A DNA stretch of 64,000 bases, taken from positions 62,001 to 126,000 of the forward strand of contig NZ_SMBP01000007.1 of NCBI RefSeq assembly GCF_004341945.1, read 5' to 3'. This stretch comes from Longicatena caecimuris. Its GTDB lineage: Bacteria > Bacillota_I > Bacilli_A > Erysipelotrichales > Erysipelotrichaceae. Below, in pieces: positions 61,844-64,000 of this stretch. Position 1 is the stretch's first letter. The number at the start of each line of letters is the position of its first letter. The notes beneath the pieces are model-generated. The model saw nothing but the letters and a program-made list of their open reading frames with translations. It was not told the DNA's origin and ran no database searches. The position numbers and the translations under genes are program-made.

Positions 61844-62746
61844 ATGACATTGAAAGAAAAATTACAGCCCTATGCGGATGTGGAAGTCAATGTGTCTTTA
61901 AAAACACGTACAACCTTTCGCATTGGTGGGAACTGCAGTTATTTTATATACCCAAAAAATGAGCTTTGCCTGTTAAGAGTTATGGACATCTTAAAGGATG
62001 AAGAAATGCCGATAAAGATTTTTGGCAAAGGTAGCAATATTTTATGCAGCGATGATGACTATGATGGTGTGATTCTCTGTCTGGATCGCTATTTTACGGA
62101 TTTTTATTTTGAAGAGGATGGCAGTTGTTTGGTGCAAGCAGGTACAAGCATCATCTTGTTGGCACATGAGGCTATGAAGCGTTCTTTAAGCGGTTTGGAA
62201 TTTGCCAGTGGCATCCCCGGAACGATTGGCGGCGCTTTGTTTATGAATGCCGGTGCTTATAAGAGTGATATGGCAGGCATTGTCCAAGAGGTTTATGTAC
62301 TGAAAGAACATACGATCTGCATTATGCGTAAGGATGAATTAGACTATGCCTATCGTCATTCTATTTTTCAACAGCATCGAGACTGGTTGATCTTAGGATG
62401 CCGTTTGCAATTACAGGAAGGCGATCAAAAGGAGATTCGTGATGTTATGGATTCACGGCGAAAACGTCGTATGGATTCACAACCTTTAAATAAGCCATGT
62501 GCTGGCAGTGTGTTCCGTAATCCTGAAAGCCATCAGGCTTGGCAGTTGATTGAGAGTATCGGCATGCGAGGAAAACGCATCGGTGGAGCTATGGTTTCTG
62601 AAAAACACGCAAACTTTATCGTGAATGAAGATAATGCCAAAGCTAACGATGTGGCGGCATTGGTAGAAGAAATTCAAAAAGAAGTCAAGGAACGTTTCGA
62701 CATTGATTTAATTACGGAAGTAGAGAAATTCAATTGGAACAATTAG
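61844..62746 (+). CDS. murB: UDP-N-acetylenolpyruvoylglucosamine reductase
   Basis: 300 residues from ATG 61844, 9 bases past AAAAGGTG; GTG 61832 is inside murG. FAD-binding domain: TTFRIGG, IFGKGSNIL, ASGIPGTIGGALFMNAGAYKSD split over residues ~120-145; the substrate-binding YRHSIFQ and the catalytic Ser in CAGSVFRNP are present. It lacks the C-terminal Tyr loop of type I, so it is type II. Makes UDP-MurNAc in the cytoplasm. Overlaps the FtsQ start by 13 bases. Confidence 0.96.
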   Translation: MTLKEKLQPYADVEVNVSLKTRTTFRIGGNCSYFIYPKNELCLLRVMDILKDEEMPIKIFGKGSNILCSDDDYDGVILCLDRYFTDFYFEEDGSCLVQAGTSIILLAHEAMKRSLSGLEFASGIPGTIGGALFMNAGAYKSDMAGIVQEVYVLKEHTICIMRKDELDYAYRHSIFQQHRDWLILGCRLQLQEGDQKEIRDVMDSRRKRRMDSQPLNKPCAGSVFRNPESHQAWQLIESIGMRGKRIGGAMVSEKHANFIVNEDNAKANDVAALVEEIQKEVKERFDIDLITEVEKFNWNN

Positions 62747-63516
62747 ATGAGCTGCTTTACGATGATGTCGAAGCGAAATACCTGGCTCTGCAAAATAAAA
62801 AGAAAAAACGTAAAAAGCGGCGCAGAAAACGGCGACTTGTGATTGCTGGTGCTATACTTTTAGTGGCATCCTTGTATTTTATGAGTGATATTTCTAAGGT
62901 GAAATCATTAGAAGTAAAAGGTAATCGCTTTTATACGAAAGAAGATGTCTTGAAAAAAGCGCATCTTTCCTATGAAACACGATATATGATCACACCGAAA
63001 TGCTACCTTTCTTGGAAATTGAAAAAAGACGATTTCATTGAAGATGTGGAAATTGAGAAAAGCATGGATGGCGTGATTGCTATTGAAATCAAAGAAAAAC
63101 TGGTCATTGGTTACTTTGTCGAAGGTGAAAAGAATTATGTTTTATTGAAAGATGGCTCACAGAAGGAAATAACCAGTGAAAACCTTGACACCATAGTCAA
63201 CTACCCATTGATTGATGGTTTTTCCAACAAAGAAAGGAAAAACTTAGCTGCTGCATTTGCTAAAAATAAAAAAGAGGTTAGTCAGGATATCGTATCTATG
63301 ATTTCTGAGATTACACCGCATGCTGAAAGTTACGATAAGCATATGGTGAAAATCGTGATGCAGGATGGCAATACGATCTATACCTCCTATGATTCCGTAT
63401 TTATCCTTAATTCTTATAAACAGACTTTAAAAAATTTGAAAAAAGATCATGTCTGCTTTGTCATGGATGCGAATACGGAAACCTACATAACGGAAGACTG
63501 TAAAGCCTTTAAGTAA
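62734..63516 (+). CDS. ftsQ: Cell division protein FtsQ/DivIB
   Basis: 260 residues. A highly basic cytoplasmic start (KKKKRKKRRRKRR) is followed by one membrane helix (~34-49) and an outside POTRA domain (VKSLEVKGNRFYTKEDVLKKA, SMDGVIAIEIKEKL), then the beta domain. This is the FtsQ/DivIB plan, part of the divisome with FtsL and FtsB. The start TTG 62734 overlaps the end of murB; a frame from ATG 62747 is closed. A weak site (GTAGAGAAA) precedes it, so coupling to murB is likely. Confidence 0.88.
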   Translation: MEQLDELLYDDVEAKYLALQNKKKKRKKRRRKRRLVIAGAILLVASLYFMSDISKVKSLEVKGNRFYTKEDVLKKAHLSYETRYMITPKCYLSWKLKKDDFIEDVEIEKSMDGVIAIEIKEKLVIGYFVEGEKNYVLLKDGSQKEITSENLDTIVNYPLIDGFSNKERKNLAAAFAKNKKEVSQDIVSMISEITPHAESYDKHMVKIVMQDGNTIYTSYDSVFILNSYKQTLKNLKKDHVCFVMDANTETYITEDCKAFK

Positions 63517-63543
63517 GAATTTTAAGGTATTTGAGAATCTTTC

Positions 63544-63572
63544 TTGGATTTCCAAGGGGATTTTGATATAAT
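63544..63572 (+). promoter_or_regulatory. Promoter of the Asp23 gene
   Basis: TTGGAT, 17 bases, TATAAT. The -35 lies in a small inverted repeat, CTTGG/CCAAG (63543-63556). Confidence 0.65.
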
Positions 63573-63596
63573 AATGAGGATATAAGGAGGAATTTT

Positions 63597-63959
63597 ATGT
63601 CAATCTCTAAAAGTACACAGTACGGAAATATCAATGTTTCCATCGACGCAATCGCCTCACTTGCCGGTGGTGTTGTAACCGAATGCTATGGCGTAGTCGG
63701 TATGGCATCCCAAAAATTTGTGAAGGATGGAATCGCAGAATTACTAAAGAAGGATAATTATGCCAAAGGTGTTGTTGTTCGTCAGCTGGATAACAATGAC
63801 TTGGAATTGGATTTATATATCATCGTATCTTACGGCGTGAAGATTAGTGAAATCGTTCATGAGGTGCAGATGCGTGTGAAATACATGTTGGAAAAAAATC
63901 TGGAATTAGACTTTAAGAAAGTTAATGTCTATGTGCAAGATGTCAAGGTTATAAAGTAG
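63597..63959 (+). CDS. Asp23/Gls24 family protein, YloU-like
   Basis: 120 residues. It shows the Asp23 pattern NVSIDAIASLAGGVVTECYGVVGM and VSYGVKISEIVHEVQMRVKYML, ending in VNVYVQDVKVI. YloU-type members sit just before yloV/fakA, as here. The family is linked to cell-envelope stress and, in staphylococci, to a membrane-near protein network. ATG follows AAGGAGG. The next gene starts 10 bases after its stop. Confidence 0.9.
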   Translation: MSISKSTQYGNINVSIDAIASLAGGVVTECYGVVGMASQKFVKDGIAELLKKDNYAKGVVVRQLDNNDLELDLYIIVSYGVKISEIVHEVQMRVKYMLEKNLELDFKKVNVYVQDVKVIK

Positions 63960-63969
63960 GTAGAGAACT

Positions 63970-64000
63970 ATGGAAATGATCAATGGAAAATTGTTGAAAG
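63970..64000 (+). CDS. Start of a YloV/FakA-like gene (cut by window edge)
   Basis: Only ten codons are seen: ATG with MEMINGKLLK. That start and the position after a YloU-like gene match YloV/FakA, the DegV-partner fatty acid kinase with a Dak-type domain. The gene continues beyond the window. The call relies mostly on gene order. Confidence 0.55.
   Translation, partial: MEMINGKLLK

Overview
The window looks like a chromosome segment of a low-GC, Gram-positive gut anaerobe. Genes have strong AGGAGG-type ribosome binding sites and TTGACA/TATAAT promoters. The mix of a V-type ATPase, a group-B-like [FeFe] hydrogenase, an EssC/WXG100 type VII secretion locus, sortase B and an FtsW-MurG-MurB-FtsQ run fits Firmicutes/Bacillota, most likely Erysipelotrichia. 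That placement is inference from gene content; no 16S rRNA is present.

Layout. 1-5 kb: the 3' part of a MATE exporter, a DUF4867 protein, a CDF cation transporter and a minus-strand [FeFe] hydrogenase. 5-13 kb: aldehyde dehydrogenase plus polysaccharide deacetylase, a cysteine-rich repeat protein, a HAD phosphatase, a minus-strand YdcF-like protein with a nuclease-helicase fusion, and a pseudouridine synthase. 13-23.5 kb: a CPA2 antiporter and a complete nine-gene V-ATPase operon (F-C-I-K-[tandem repeat]-G-E-A-B-D in ntp naming). 23.6-24.8 kb: seven tRNA genes (Arg, Pro, Met, Ile2, Ser, fMet, Phe), a terminator, and then a decayed inverted copy of the same array. 24.8-30.6 kb: an ECF sigma/ABC operon and a GntR(YtrA-type)/ABC operon with a large palindromic operator. 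31.5-39.1 kb: a compact type VII secretion locus (pseudokinase-like/FHA protein, EssC, YukD-like, two WXG100-like proteins, a 58-residue helical protein, a putative effector, DUF4176). 39-42.7 kb: an HD protein, a nucleoid-associated protein, and cysK-cysE preceded by a 32-codon leader peptide with three consecutive Cys codons. 42.9-52.5 kb: a PadR/DUF2812/ABC cluster, a TPR-like membrane protein, and a MarR-controlled heterodimeric ABC exporter. 52.6-64 kb: a FnIII-NlpC/P60 secreted protein, minus-strand ABC genes with an ArsR regulator, sortase B, the cell-division/peptidoglycan run ftsW-murG-murB-ftsQ, an Asp23 family gene, and the start of a YloV/FakA-like gene.

How the genes work together. 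Bioenergetics (V-ATPase, antiporter, hydrogenase) and envelope biology (FtsW, MurG, MurB, FtsQ, sortase, NlpC/P60, T7SS) dominate. Several small transport operons each carry their own regulator, and for three of them an operator-like palindrome is visible at the promoter. The observations most worth a second look are the inverted tRNA relic array, the Cys-codon leader of cysK, the stop-codon-derived tandem repeat inside the V-ATPase operon, the reduced T7SS with an unusual effector, and the RPCPP-repeat Cys-rich protein.
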